A DNA stretch of 64,000 bases from contig NW_006767445.1 in the NCBI RefSeq assembly GCF_000264995.1, positions 628,084-692,083 of the forward strand. The letters are read 5' to 3'. This document shows, one piece after another, positions 48,835-61,465 of this stretch. The notes beneath the pieces are model-generated. The model saw only the letters and a program-made list of their open reading frames with translations. It had not been told where the DNA came from and ran no database searches. The stretch's first letter is position 1; each line of letters starts with the position of its first letter. This stretch comes from Punctularia strigosozonata HHB-11173 SS5 (Eukaryota; Basidiomycota; Agaricomycetes; Corticiales; Punctulariaceae). A program made the position numbers and the translations under genes.

Positions 48835-51158
48835 ATGCCTCCTCCACACCCATGCTGCTCTATATGTTCTGAGTACTTTCCCTTAGGCCAGCTTGAGGAC
48901 AGCAAATGTCAGAAGTGCGCCAAAATCTCGTGGTTGACATCTATGCCAGAGGAGAATGCTATTGAAGTAGGTCTTGTCTCTGCAACTTCCTGGCTAGGCT
49001 TCTCTGACCATAAGGTTCAATCAGGCATGGAAACAGTGTAAGCAATGTGGATGTGCTTACCCACATTTTCAAAACACCATCTGCGGACTGTGCACGAAGA
49101 CGCTGGAGCAGAATGGCGTAGGTGAGTACATCAGCTGTCACACACCCCTGTAATCGGTGAACTCATATAATGCAGGACACCATGAGAATAGCATCACGGA
49201 TGCTGCTACATCTGTCGCAAGCAAGGCACAAGTGTACCAGCATCAAGCTTCTGAGCACCGTTTCAACTGACCTCAGAATCCTAGCATCAAGAACGCAACG
49301 GAGGTCAATATTCGGAAGGCTCAGCAGTCTCATATCAGAAAGGAGGCTTCCGTTGTCGTACTTGTCAAGGACTTCCGCATTTTTCAGGACTTAGACAAGA
49401 AAAAGTCGAAGCCAGTGAGGGCATCATGCCAATTCCTTGGCTTCTTCAGTAACTTACTCAACTGTTAGGTACCTTTGCCCAACTTCCAAAAAGCATTTAG
49501 CCTCTCAGAACAGGTCTCAACCATATTTGCCACTGTTCTCATTCATTTCCAGGCTGGGTTTTCCAGTTACCAGGAGTTACACGAGGGAAAGTCAGACCTT
49601 AGCCCCATATGGGATCTCAAGTGTGTCTGACCTGTTCTTTGTCTCTTGGGGCCAGACCTCCTAAGTTAGCATCCACTCAGATATACCATGTGGAACACCA
49701 CCGCTGGTGATACACTCTGCCCTCACTATCCTCACTGTCAATCTACTCTCAATGTTCTCTGGCAAAATCTTAAGGCCGATTTGTCCATTACTGCTGCAAA
49801 CCTGAAGGATAATCTTTTGCAGCTGACTCTGCTCGTATACCAGAAGGTAAGCTCTCCAATAGTGCTCAACGTCTAACATATGCATCTCACCTTTTGTGTA
49901 GGAAGAGAAGGAGGATGATGACGAAGATGTGATTTTCATCTCTCACACCAAGCCATCATTGACATTGAGAGCCCGCAAGAGGCATGCGCAACGTGCATCC
50001 ACTCCTTGATCATCCGCCAGATCCACTCCTTCGTCTGCTGTGGCAAGGTCCAAATCTGGCAGCAAACCTGCCCCTGAGAGACCTATCGGCCAATCCAAGT
50101 ACAAAAGTTCCTTCAGATCCACCAATAGGGATGACATCACTTTTGGACCCGCCATGCACTTCACTAAGATTACGACAAGTTTATCGCTCTCTGGTGAAGT
50201 TAATTTTGCAGAGGGAGAGCCTGATGATGATTTCATTTTGATTTCAAACGTTTGGCAAGCAACAAAATGATCCCTTCCAAAGGTGGCAGGCCATGGATCT
50301 CTAGGAACAGGATTGTGCAAGGATGTGTTTTTGGCAAGCAGCTACTTATAGTGAATGTTCTTTGTACTGACAGTTGAATTGGTAGGGTTTGTATCAAAAC
50401 TGCCGTATGGCAGTAGCCCAGCTCAAACCAGCAACTGATGGTAGCCTCACCACAGAGTATGACAATGAGAACAACCTCAAGCATGAGCTCAAGCTTCTGG
50501 CACTGGGCTCCTATTTTTCAGCCTCATTCAAGATGTGGGTGAATGCTGAAAACTACCACCTCCTTCCAGGTGGGCCAATTCAACTTAAAGTAGCAGCGCA
50601 CTCATGTTACGCCCCCAGATATCAATTTCAACTATCACCATGTGTTCATAGGCAAGGTTAAGGAGATTCGACCCATGCCTGAAGATCTCAATAATGACAA
50701 TCGACCCCTGCGCCACACGACTTTCCTGGTCATGCCTCTACTGGACATGAACGACGAGTGTGGCGTGAGAGGAAGTTCTCTGGTCATAACGTACCAGGTG
50801 ATAATGAAGATTTCCTAGGCCAGTGCATGGATGCATTTGCCCATCATGTCATGCTGGATAGCCACCATTCATGTGCTCTCGTAGATATACAGGGTAACGT
50901 TTCCAGAACGCTGCATAAGAGAAAGGTCTAACTACCGATTTAGGGCTCATCTCAGAGGACAACAAGATGATTCTCTGTTTTGATCCACAGGGCCACACAT
51001 CATGGTCTACAACTGTGCTTGCAAGCTCAGACTTAGGGCTAAGAGGCATTCAAGACTTTGTAAAGCTTTACTTTTGTAACATAGTCTGCGGTGATTTGAG
51101 ATTGGAGCCCCTGACCAAAAAGCAAACTGTAAAGGATATACTTAGCAGTAGAGATTAA
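48835..51158 (+). CDS. Alpha-kinase (MHCK/EF2K-type) domain protein with N-terminal cysteine-pair domain; possibly inactivated
   Basis: The N terminus has zinc-ribbon-like CxxC pairs: CSIC and CQKC in exon 1, then after a short intron CKQC and CGLC. The middle is Ser/Pro-rich. The C-terminal part matches the atypical alpha-kinase fold: ENNLKHELKLLALGSYF, LVMPLLDMNDECGVR, RKFSGHNVPGDN, DAFAHHVMLDSHHSCALVDI with QG after an intron, CFDPQGHTSW and DLGLRGIQDFVKLYFCN. Agaricomycetes carry large families of such kinases. Short introns resolve most apparent stops: the TGA near 49260 lies in a 49-bp intron with a good branch site. One TGA at 50007-50009 interrupts an otherwise continuous linker frame (RASTP stop SSARS). 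A CGA-to-TGA change would explain it. The gene may be a young pseudogene or need an unrecognised splice. It is tail to tail with the Tet/JBP-like gene, 26 bp between stops. Confidence 0.65.
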
Positions 51159-51184
51159 TTGCAGCATGTAGTAGGGTAACTACT

Positions 51185-52507
51185 CTAGATCAACAGGCGC
51201 AACCCCTCCTGAATTCTATCCTTAACACGACACTTGTACTCTTTGACCTCAGCCTTGGTCAGCTGATTGAGTGCCCTCCCCCCCAAGTCCACCCATTGCA
51301 TGATGGACCCACTGGTCTATGCCACGAACAACCCCCACATACCCAGACCCATTAGTTTACTGTTATAGTGGTGGAATAGCATAGAAGGGAAGAATATAGG
51401 AACCCCAGGAGCGATCTCGAACTCCATATTGAGCTCCTTGATAATGAGACGACCTTCCTTTTGGTAGTTGAAATCTCCAAAGGGAATAATGCAACACATC
51501 CCAGTTGCATAATTCTTGCAATCTTTGTGTAGCTTGCACTCAATTCCCTCCATGTTGATGCAGAACAAACAGAAGGGGTAAAAGAGAGGTTCGAGGTGGG
51601 GGTGTCGCTTCCAAATCTCCTCAATGACGTGCACATATTGGGTGTAGAGTTTGGTGAAGACCTGAGCAAAGATAGCTGCAGTCCTAACATGAGCTATGTA
51701 TATAGAAAAACAAATGCTGGACTTGCCATTTACAGCCTTGCAAATGGGAGCAAGAATCTCTCGAACACTGTCGACAGTTGCCCGATTACTGGTGTAGCCC
51801 ACAGACATCTGAGGATCCTAAGGCCAAGCAATCAGTATGGGGGCACAGTAGTAAAGGGCATGACAACCTGAACAGATCCTTGATGGAGCATGTACTCATA
51901 CTTCTGGAAGCTTCCTCGACTGCCGGGGCACCCCACGGACGCATACAAATCAAGAGGACGAAGGGGTTCGCGAGCTCTTAAGAGCAAATGGTTGACAACA
52001 TGAGCATACAGGCCATTGGCAGCACGATACACAATTCGGCGGCCAGCAATATCGGTGACAGACACAGCGGCCCTGCATCAAGAATCTCAGGAGACATTGA
52101 CAGAGATCAGTAGAGGACATACCCCCATCGTTCATAGCAACATATGTGTGCTCTCCCCAAGGAGAACACACTGGTTGCCTGCTCATGATGACGTAGGGTG
52201 TCGTGAGCCTCGAGTTCAGGTCAAAATTTGACGCCAGCCACTCTACGCTGTTGTCAATCCGGGTGTGCAGCTTGTCCTTTTGCCCTTCACTGTGACCATG
52301 ACAGCATGGGGTGGGACGTCACCCACCGTTGACTTTGGCAGTGCATGCACCTTCAGCCCGGGCACATGGTAAGGTTGGGTTTGGGCGGCCAGGGTCCTCT
52401 TCCTGAGCGAACATGTACTTATGGATGTCGGAATCCACGAGAGTTGCGGCATCCAGATCGGTGTGGAAGGCATTTTCAGGTAGCTTAGAGGGCGGGGCAA
52501 GGTCCAT
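51185..52507 (-). CDS. Tet/JBP-like 2-oxoglutarate/Fe(II) dioxygenase, fungal expanded family
   Basis: Tet/JBP enzymes oxidise methylated bases in DNA. Minus-strand pieces splice in order from ATG 52507: MDLAPPSKLPENAF; EGQKDKLHTRIDNSVEWLAS; VSVTDIAGRRIVYRAANGLY; a core exon (51317-51808) and a last exon near 51190-51290. The core holds the iron-binding H-x-D as LHKDCKNYATG, then CCIIPFGDFNYQKEGRLII, IAPGVPIFFPSMLFHHYNS with the distal His. The last exon, in another frame, reads SIMQWVDLGGRALNQ, which matches the usual family C terminus. The splice joining it to the core is not clean by eye, so the 3' end may be damaged. Lineage-specific expansions of these genes with transposons are known from agaricomycetes. 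No KDZ transposase is seen nearby. Confidence 0.6.
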
Positions 52508-52901
52508 CTTTAGGCAAAGTGTAGAAAGAAAGCGGACTGAACATTCAGGGAATCCACTGTCTGTTTGACCCATGCAGCGGTAATTGTGCCACATCGTACT
52601 TATATACCAGTGCGACGTGACACAACATGTGAATGTGATCCCCACTCAACTAGAAAGCGTACACAGATGCATCCACAACCGACACGCACAAACGCGGTGC
52701 AACAACCCTGACCATCACCACCGAACAGTGTCTGTGTTCCAACGAACGCAGACCAAGCTGCTCCCCCATTGTGTTTGCATTCCAACAAATGCAGACATTA
52801 CCCCCTCTCAAGCCGCCCGCCCCTCCATTGCATCTGCGTTTGTTTGAACGCGGACATTACCAGCCCTGACTTCCCTGCTGACCGCAGGCGTAGCCTGATT
52901 C
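52508..52901. other. Upstream region of the Tet/JBP-like gene, ending at the chromovirus LTR
   Basis: About 390 bp. One short motif (CATTGTGTTTGCATTCCAACAAATGC and near copies, 52700-52850, given in outline) is repeated imperfectly three times with a core AACGCAGAC or AATGCAGAC. No gene seen. Confidence 0.35.
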
Positions 52902-53652
52902 TGTCACGTGTTGATCCAGACCGACCTACGCCGATCTGCTCTGCCGATCGTCACTGATCCGCATTGATCTTCTCCAATCCGTTCTCTGACTCTTCGCCGA
53001 CTTCTTTGCCGACGGCGGTCCCGCCTTTCCCGTTTCAGTAGAGGGTGGGATACGCCTATCACATGCACCGGGCCACCGGCGGCTCAACGCCCCGGTAGTT
53101 CCAGATCTTTGAACGGATTCAACTCTGACTTTCCTGATTCCTGTTCCCTTTGTCTGACATCATAGTTTCCCTTTGTAGACTTTAGTTTCCCGTCACTTGC
53201 AATGGATCCTTTGGTCCGTCCTTTCCACCTCTTCCTTAGATATATTCCCTTTGTGTTCTATGTGTTATCTCTCATCTCCGTATGTTTCCTTTGTGTGCCG
53301 AACGGCGCCTCCGATCTCCGCATCTCCGATTTTGCCATTGTTCTATTTTATGTATATAAACTGACAAACTGTACCGTAGATAGTCAGTTCGAATATCGAC
53401 TAAGCTTTGCTCTCTCTCTCTCTTGCGGACTCAGAGTGCATAGCAGCCTAGTGCACGAGCTTAGGCTTGGTCCGCATCCGATCTTGACTTCACCAACACT
53501 TCCGACTTATCAACTCAACGCCGACGCGTCTCCGGCTCCGCTCCGACTCTACCCTTTGAGTTTCTCCTTCTCTTTCATTCTATTCTTCGTATATACATTT
53601 CGGACTTCGGTCCTCTGACCTTATTCCCCTTTGCTTGTATCCGATCTTGACA
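52902..53652 (+). repeat. 5' LTR of the chromovirus fossil
   Basis: 751 bp, TGTCA at the left end and TGACA at the right end. A TATATAAA-type box lies near 53353. The five bases to its left are GATTC. Its partner is the incomplete LTR at 60256-60669. Confidence 0.92.
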
Positions 53653-56600
53653 GTATATTTGAACTAGGCTACGCTCTCTACTATGCTTCGCCATTCTCCC
53701 CGTTTTGCAGGTCAAGCGCCTGCTTCTCCAACTATTCCTTCTTATTCCCTTCTTGATCCCAATAGTACTACTACTCACCCCCATTCTCGCATAGATCCGA
53801 ACATTTTTACAGGTTTCAAGGGTCACTCGGGCGGTTTTGCTGCTACTCTGCAATCGGTGCTCTATGCCGCCCAACAGGCCAGCCTTGCTCGGATGCACGC
53901 CGATGCACCTGTTCTTTTGGAGAACATCCTAGGACTCCCGCGCGCTCCTGCTGTGGCCTTCAGCATGGCCCTCACCAACAACGCTCTCAAGCAGTTCCGC
54001 AACGGCGAAACTCTTCTGTCCATTTCCTCCGATCCTCGCTGACGCAACACCATTGATATCTCTCATACTCCGCCTCTTACTAGTCGCCAACCTGTCGACG
54101 CCGACGAGTCTTCCGACAATGACGATGATGATGATGATGACGCCGACGATGCCGACAACGCCTACAATGCCGACGCCGACAACACTGACAACACCACTGT
54201 CGGAGATGACGGTAACAACAAAGACGACAACATCGACTTCCACCCCACGCCAGGTGGTGGGGATGGCGGTGGAGGTGGTGGCGGAGGAGGCGGCGGAGCA
54301 GACGCTGGAAGAAGAAGATGACGTCGGGATGACGAGCAGCTCACTCGCATTATTGCTGTGATGGTAGAAGCTGTCATGCGCAACCAGCCCCCGAACGACG
54401 GTTCCTCCAAGGTCAAGGAGCCTGACACTTTCGATGGCTCCAATCCGAACAGGCTCCGCACCTTCCTGTTCCAACTCGAGGTCAATTTCTGTGATTGTCC
54501 AACCAAGTTCACCTCCCATTCCCGCCGTGTCAATTACGCCATATCGTACCTCACCGGGGCCGCTCTCGATTGGTTCGAACCATACTTCACCGATCCTGTC
54601 CCCGGTTACACTCTGTTTTGGGCGGCCAACTACGACCGTTTCCGAGCGGAGCTGGAGATGAATTTTGATCCTTTCCGACTGGAGGAAGACGCGGAGGCAC
54701 GACTCAAAGACCTCTCCATGTCGGAGAACCAGCACATCACCAAGTACAACATCCTGTTTAACCGCTATGCCATGATGGCAAAGTGGAACGAACCTGCACT
54801 GGCCCGCCACTACTACAATGGCCTTCCGATGCGTCTCAAGATTGCGTTGAACAACCTCCCTTCTGGTCGTCCGAAGACGCTCACCGATCTCCGCATTCAG
54901 GCAATGTTGCTGGACGCGAACCACTGGGAGTTCCAGGCGGAGTTGAAGCAGGAGAAGCACCATGCTCCTGCTACTACCAAGCCTTCGTCTACTCCGTCTT
55001 CCGCTCCCAAGTCTAACAGCAGTTCCTCCAACTCGTTCAGCAACAATAAGCCCTCAAACTCTTCTGCTCCGAAATCCGCCAACAAGTCTGTGCCTTGCTC
55101 CGCTTCCTCCGCTCAGAAGACGTACACCGACAAGCTCGGAGTGAACGGCAAGCTCAAGGATGAGGAGCGCAAGAGACGTCTCAACAACAAGCTCTGCCTC
55201 TTCTGCGGAGGAGCGAACCACGTCCTCAAGGATTGCCGCAAACACGAGTCCGCCATGCAGCTATGAACACCACAACTGGCAAGTCCGACGCACCGGCAGT
55301 GTCGAGCTCGTCAAAATAAGCGGCGACCCTCTCATCTCCACACAGGATAAGGGTCGCCCCAACTCTAGCCGTGCACCTTCCAAAATCTGACTTTATGCCA
55401 ACTCTATGCCTTCCCCTGACTTGCTTACTATCTATGCCACCACTCCTGCTATAGACAAACCGTTTTGTATGCTTGTAGACTCAGGTTCCTCACACTGCTT
55501 TATCGATTCCGCTTTTGTGCGGCGTTATAACCTAAAAACCGAAAACATTCCGCCCATCCGTCTCCGACTTTTTGACGGCTCTAGTAACTCAACAATTACC
55601 TCCGCCATCGATCTAGAAGTTCGTCTACCGTCTGGAGACTCTTTCAACTCTCGCTTCTTTGTTACTCCGCTGGACTCAACGGTCTCCGCTGTATTGGGAC
55701 ATGACTGGCTCACTGGCTTCAATCCGTCGATTGATTGGGTTTCGGGTCATCTCCTTCTCCGATCGCCTCCGACCACAGTACCAGCACCTCTGGTCTCAGC
55801 ACTCCCTGACGAGGGCAGCACTACTCCGACACCTCCGCCTACCGACTCCGCCTCAAGTGACAAACCAGCAATTGCGTTGGTCAACGCCAAAGCGTTTGTC
55901 CGCGCATGCCGTCAAGAAGGCGCGACTTCTTTCTGACTTAGCCTGGCTACCACCGACATTTATGGCCGTGGAGCGACCACCTCCGATGCAATCGACCCCT
56001 CTATACCTGAGGAGTATTGTGAATTCGCGGACATTTTCAGCAAAGTCCGCTCGGAGACGCTCACTCCGCACCGGCCGTACGACCTCAAGATCAACCTTCT
56101 TGAAGGTACCTCTCCACCGCTAGGACCGATCTACTCGCTATTGCAACCGGAGCTGAAGGCTCTCCACAAGTTTATCGACGAAAACCTGCGATTTGGCTTC
56201 ATCTGACCTTCCAACTCTGCACACGGTGCTCCGGTCCTTTTTGTCAAGAAGAAGGATGGCTCTCTCCGCCTGTGCGTCAATTTCCATGGCCTTAACCGCA
56301 TCACGAAGAAGGATCGATACCCACTTCCACTCATCTCCGACCTTCTCGACGCCCCTCGAAAAGGCACGTCTCTACACCAAGATCGATCTCCGACACGCAT
56401 ACCACCTGGTCTGCATCGCCAACGGAGACGAATGGAAGACGGCTTTCTGGAACCGCTATGGCTCCTTTGAGTGGCGTGTCATGCCATTTGGCCTTTCCAA
56501 CGCGCCGGCCGTGTTTCAGCGATTTATGAACAATATTTTCTCCGACCTACTGGACATGTGTGTTATTGTTTATCTTGATGATATTCTCATCTACTCCGAT

Positions 56601-59072
56601 GATCCTTTGCAGCACCAGGAACAGGTCCGCGAAGTCCTCCGACGTCTTCCAAAACATGGCCTTTATGCTCGCGCCGACAAGTGTCTTTTTGGCGTGGACA
56701 CCGTGGAGTACCTTGGCTATATTCTCTCTCCGTCTGGTCTCACTATGGACAAGGAGAAGGTCTGCGCGATCCGCGAATGGCCAGAACTCTGCAAGGTCAA
56801 AGACGTCCAATTCTTCCTCGGCTTCGCCAATTTCTACTGCCGATTTATCTATAATTACTCCGACATCGTTGTTCCGCTTACGCGTCTCACTCGCAAGGAT
56901 ACACCTTTCCTTTTCTCCGACGAATGCCGACATGCCTTTAATCGTCTGAAGGAGGCCTTTACCTCCACTCCGATTCTTACTCACTGGGAACCTGACCGAC
57001 AACTCATCGTCGAGACCAATGCCTCCGACTATGCTATCGCCGGTATCCTCTCCATTGTCTGTGCCGACGACGAAGTCCGACCAGTCACTTTTCACTCCCA
57101 CACATTAAACACGTCGGAGCTGAACTACGACACGCATGACAAGGAGCTCTTGGCAATATTCGAGTCTTTCCACACCTGGCGACACTATCTCGAAGGCTCA
57201 GGAACACCCATCGACGTGATTACTGACCATAAGAACCTGGAGTACTTTGCTACGACTAAACTCTTGATCCGCCGGCAAGCCCGCTGGTCGGAGTTCCTCT
57301 CCGCTTTTAATCTCGTCATTCGTTTCCGACCGGGTCGACTCGGCGAGAAGCCCAACTCCCTTACTAGACGCTGGGACGTCTACCCAAAAGAGGGGGATAG
57401 TGGCTACACTCATGTCAACCCGCACAACTACCGTCCCATCTTCACCTCCAAACAACTCTCTGCTTCTCTCCGCGCGACATATCTACTCACTCCGTCTCTG
57501 CATGTCGGAGCTGATGGACATGCAGTCCCTACACGACGACATTCACGCAGCCATCTCGACTGACCCAACTGCTAAGGAGTACGCCAATCCCGCTCCTGAC
57601 TCTCGCTGGTCTTGGTCCAACAGATTCTTGCTCCTCGATGGCCGCATATACGTCCCGGACACAAACGATCTCCGACTACGTGTACTCCGCTATAAGCACG
57701 ATCATCTGACCTCCGGTCATTTCGGACAGAACAAGACACTCGAGCTCGTCAGGTGCGAGTACGTATGGCTCAACATTTGCACCTTCGTCAAGGACTTCTG
57801 CGCCTCTTGCGTGACCTGCAAGCGGGGCAAATCAGTGCGACGCAAGCCGTATGGTCTCCTCCGACAGCTTCTGATCCCTGAACGACCCTGGTCTGCCATT
57901 TTGATGGACTTCATCAAGCAGCTACCCTCCTCCGATGGATGTACCGCCATTTTGGTGGTCGTTGACCGCCTCTCCAAGCAAGCGATCTTTATTCCGACCA
58001 CCGATACCATCACCTCCGCCGAACTTGCCAAGCTGTTCGTCATGCACGTCTTTTCAAAACACGGAGTACCCCAACACGTCACCTCCGACCAAGGTTCGGA
58101 ATTTGTCTCGCACTTTTTCTGCTCTTTAGGACAGGTACTGGACATGCGACTTCACTTCACCTCCAGATATTGCCCCGTAGGTAATGGACAGACAGAACAC
58201 ATCAATCAGACCCTGGAGCAGTATCTCCGAATGTACTGCAATTACCAGCAGGACAACTGGGCCAAACTCTTACCCCTCGCTGAGTTTGCCTATAATAATG
58301 CTCCAAACGAGTCTACCGGCGTCTCTCCATTCTTCGCTAACAAGGGTTACCATCCCTCCATCACAGTTCATCCCAAGCGCGACGTCAGCTCCAAACAAGC
58401 CTGACAATATGCGGTCGACCTCGACGACCTCCACCGCGAACTCCGCTCTCGTCTTGCGGAGGCGCAACATTGGTATCAAGGTCCCGCCGACAAGCGCCGA
58501 CTACCAGCTCCGGACTTCAAAGTCGGAGCTCAAGCGTTTGTGAAAGCTCAGCTCTTCCGCACTAGACGTCCCTCAAAAAAGCTGTCTGACAAGGACCTTG
58601 GCCCTTTCGATATTATATCTCAGGCTGGCCCTTCCTCATTCGTCCTCCGACTTCCCAATTCCATGCGATCTGTACATCCGGTCTTCCACGTCTCTCAGCT
58701 CGAGCCTGCTCATCCAAATACCATTCCAAACCGCGTACAGTCTCTGCCGCCGCCGATCGAAATCGACAGAGAACTCGAGTACAAAATTGCCGAAATCTTA
58801 GACTCAAAGCTAGACAAGTGCTACCGACGATGTCCGCTATTCTACGAGGTTCGCTGGCTCGGATATGAAGGCACCTCCAACGAGAAATCGTGGATTCAAG
58901 TGTCGGAGCTGACCCACTCTCCGGATCTCATTGCAGCTTTCCACGCTCGCTACCCCAACAAACCAGGACCGAAGTATTGATTGCATATACGCCCCGCCTT
59001 TTTCGGCATGGGGCTTACCGGGCACGGGGCTTGCCTACAGGGGACTCGAACGACTATACTATCCTATACCAC

Positions 59073-60207
59073 CTACTCCTCCGACTCTTTGCCTTCTTCT
59101 TCTTCTTCGGCCTCGCCCTCCTCCGACTCTGATCTGCCCTGCCTCGACGACCCCTCCACGAACTCCGCCACCTGACTCGTGAGGGCCTCCACCTGCCGCC
59201 GCAGGTTGGCCAGCTCGTCCTGGACCCACTCCTCCGATCCACCGACAATCCACTCGATTTCGTCCAGGAGGTATGAGTGGTCGTTGGACTGCTCCCCCTG
59301 GCACAAGGCCTGCTGCACCTCCATCACCTCCGACCACAAGTTATCTTCATTGTGGCAGGGACGGGTGGTCCGAGACTCTTGACGGCGCGGAATGACGGCG
59401 CTGGCTGTCGGAGCACGTGGAGCGGCACTAGCGGTCGGGGCACACGGTGCGGCGTTTGCAAATGAACACAGCTTCTTGCTGCGCGCACAGCTGCAGCAGG
59501 CCGTGGCCTTGCCTCGGGCGATGGGCAGCTGGCACCCCTTCTTCGCCACTTTGCACTGGACGCACGGTGTATTCACCTCCGGCTACAAGATTGTCAACTC
59601 CGACTTCGGTATTCTCGGAGACGACTCACCTGCCACATATCGTCTTCATCGACGACCGAGGCCGGCTCATCGTGCTTAGCCCGCTTCACAGGGGCCAGGT
59701 CTGGGAGCGACAGCTCCGTCTGACCGTGACAACACTAGAAATTGCCAAAAATCAGTTTACAACTCCACTTCTGACCGCGTACTGGATACGCACCTTGCTT
59801 GACGCGGCGGAGACCTTGCTGTGGACCTCCGTGTTGGAGCACATCTTGCTCCGCAATACCGCTCCCGCTGCATGAACTGGCGGCACTACCACCTCCACAC
59901 GACTACTCCACGCGGCCTCCGACGCTCGACCCTTCCCTTTCCCCTTACCACCTCTCTTCGGACGCTTTGGCATCTCCTGCTCCTCCACCGGCAACTCCAT
60001 CGGCTCGTCTTGGGGCGACGCGACACTCGCCGACGCTGCTTCCGTTGGATTTGCGTCCTCGAGGGTGTGGAGACGGGCTCGCAAGTCGGCACGCTCTTTG
60101 GAGACCAAGCGAGTGACTGGCTGACTAGCGGGGATCTTCTTTCTGAGGGCGGGGAGGCATAGCAGATGAAGGCAAGAGACGAAATTCGAGTCATCAAGTC
60201 TGATCAC
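59073..60207 (-). other. Antisense open frames between integrase and 3' LTR of the chromovirus fossil
   Basis: Two frames lie opposite to the element's coding strand. 59752-60207 is Pro/Lys/Arg-rich, with RPKRGGKGKGKGR. 59073-59576 has a cysteine cluster (CVQCKVAKKGCQLP, then CCSCARSKKLC) reminiscent of fungal Zn2Cys6 DNA-binding domains, followed by heptad-like leucines (LANLRRQVEALTSQV) and a long acidic tail. The region lies inside the element, between the end of the chromodomain frame and the 3' LTR, so it travels with it. Codon pattern and domain order make chance unlikely, but expression is unknown. Confidence 0.5.
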
Positions 60208-60255
60208 TTATCCAGATCGATCACCTCGAGGGCTCAGCGGCTAAGAGGGAGATAC

Positions 60256-60669
60256 TGTCACGTGTCGATCCAGACCGACCTACGCCAATCCGCTCCGCCG
60301 ATCGTCACCGATCTGCACCGATCTTCTCCGATCCGCTCTCCGACTCGTCGCCAACTTCTTTGCCGACGCCGATCCCACCTTTCCCATTTTGGTCGAGGGC
60401 GGGATACACCTATCACATGCACTGGGCCACCGGCGGCTCAACACCTCGGTGGTTTCAGATCTTGAATGGATTCAACTCCGACTTTCCTGATTCCTGTTCC
60501 CTTTGTCTGACATCATAGTTTCCCTCTGTAGACTTTAGTTTCCCGTCGCTTGCGACGGATCCCTTGGTCCGTTCTTTCCGCCTCTTCCTTAGATATGTTC
60601 CCTTTGTGCCCCATGTGTTATCTCTCGTCTCTGATATGTTTCCTTTGTGCGCCAAATGGCACCTCCAAT
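60256..60669 (+). repeat. 3' LTR of the chromovirus fossil (incomplete)
   Basis: Starts TGTCACGTGTCG as in the other copies and follows them closely to about 60669, where the similarity stops within the stretch that reads GCGCCAAATGGC. The right end of the LTR family is absent, so no right target duplication can be read. Confidence 0.9.
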
Positions 60670-60729
60670 CTAAGTGAATGCCCGTTACAAAGGTAGAATG
60701 CAAGCTTATTTATATGCATGTGAGTGACC

Positions 60730-60801
60730 AACCATATGTACAGGTCAGTCCGAACTGTCAACTACAACCATATGTACATGTCAGTCCAAATTGTCAACTG
60801 G
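60730..60801. repeat. 36-bp tandem repeat, two units
   Basis: Units at 60730 and 60766 both begin AACCATATGTACA and end GTCAACT, with three or four differences. Lies just beyond the incomplete 3' LTR. Confidence 0.75.
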
Positions 60802-61465
60802 CGAGAACGGAATCTTGACAAGTCAGCCCACCACACTCCAAGATGTCTGCAAGCTGAGTGTTATTCCGCTGCAAGGCACCCCCTACATCGTCACCCCATT
60901 CCACTAACAGCAAAGCAGGCTACCTGTCACGCTGTAGCAACCTGGGAGCAAGGGAATGGAGCTGTTAGTCAAAGTCTGAGGAATCTAGGCTCCATCCCTG
61001 CTCCTTAAATACATCTAGCTATGATGGAAGCTATGGTAACAAGTAAAAAAAGGGAGACAGGGAAGCTATGGAGATAGGGATCAGGCATGTGGAGATGGAC
61101 AGTTGGAATCAGTGATCCAAGCAACCAACTGACTGTTGGACTAGTTGCATCAGTGGGGCAGACAACCAACTAATGTGAACAGATGGAAGAAGTGTAGCCA
61201 GGAGACCAGGATTGAAGGATGTTCAGAACAGCCAGAAAAGCGGTGACCAATGGGAATGATGGATGGTAACAATCCCAGACTGATCCATGGCCAGCTTCAA
61301 CATACACAGTGCATCATTCCGCTCCCCAGCACCCCACTTCAACACATGAACCGTTCCCGCCGGTTCAGTACCTCCCCGATGCTTCCTCCTACAATGTCTG
61401 CAGCACTCAGGACACCATTGCCATGAGCAACTTTTGGTGTCTACATTGATAAGGCTTGCCCTGAC
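60802..61465. other. Repeat-island sequence, no gene recognised
   Basis: About 660 bp with only short frames. Its position suggests flank or non-coding part of the copia-type fossil to its right. Confidence 0.35.

Larger units (their letters stand above)
52902..60669 (+). mobile_element. Ty3-type LTR retrotransposon fossil with chromodomain (chromovirus)
   Basis: Parts in order: 5' LTR 52902-53652; gag-like region about 53683-55266 with a CCHC knuckle (CLFCGGANHVLKDC); aspartic protease region 55406-55936 (LVDSGSSHCF); reverse transcriptase and RNase H from about 56193 (VYLDDILIYSDD); integrase about 57400-58404; chromodomain near 58760-58960 (FYEVRWLGYEGTSNEKSW). An antisense open region follows at 59073-60207, then a 3' LTR at 60256-60669 that is incomplete. 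Coding parts fall in several frames, so it is broken, by roughly half a dozen breaks. The LTRs still resemble each other closely outside the missing part, suggesting moderate age. Confidence 0.93.

Noticed and set aside
49210-49275. In-frame TGA after HRFN in the alpha-kinase-like gene
   Set aside because: It falls in a short intron starting GTGTAC with a CTGAC branch site and CAG acceptor, and the frame continues after splicing.
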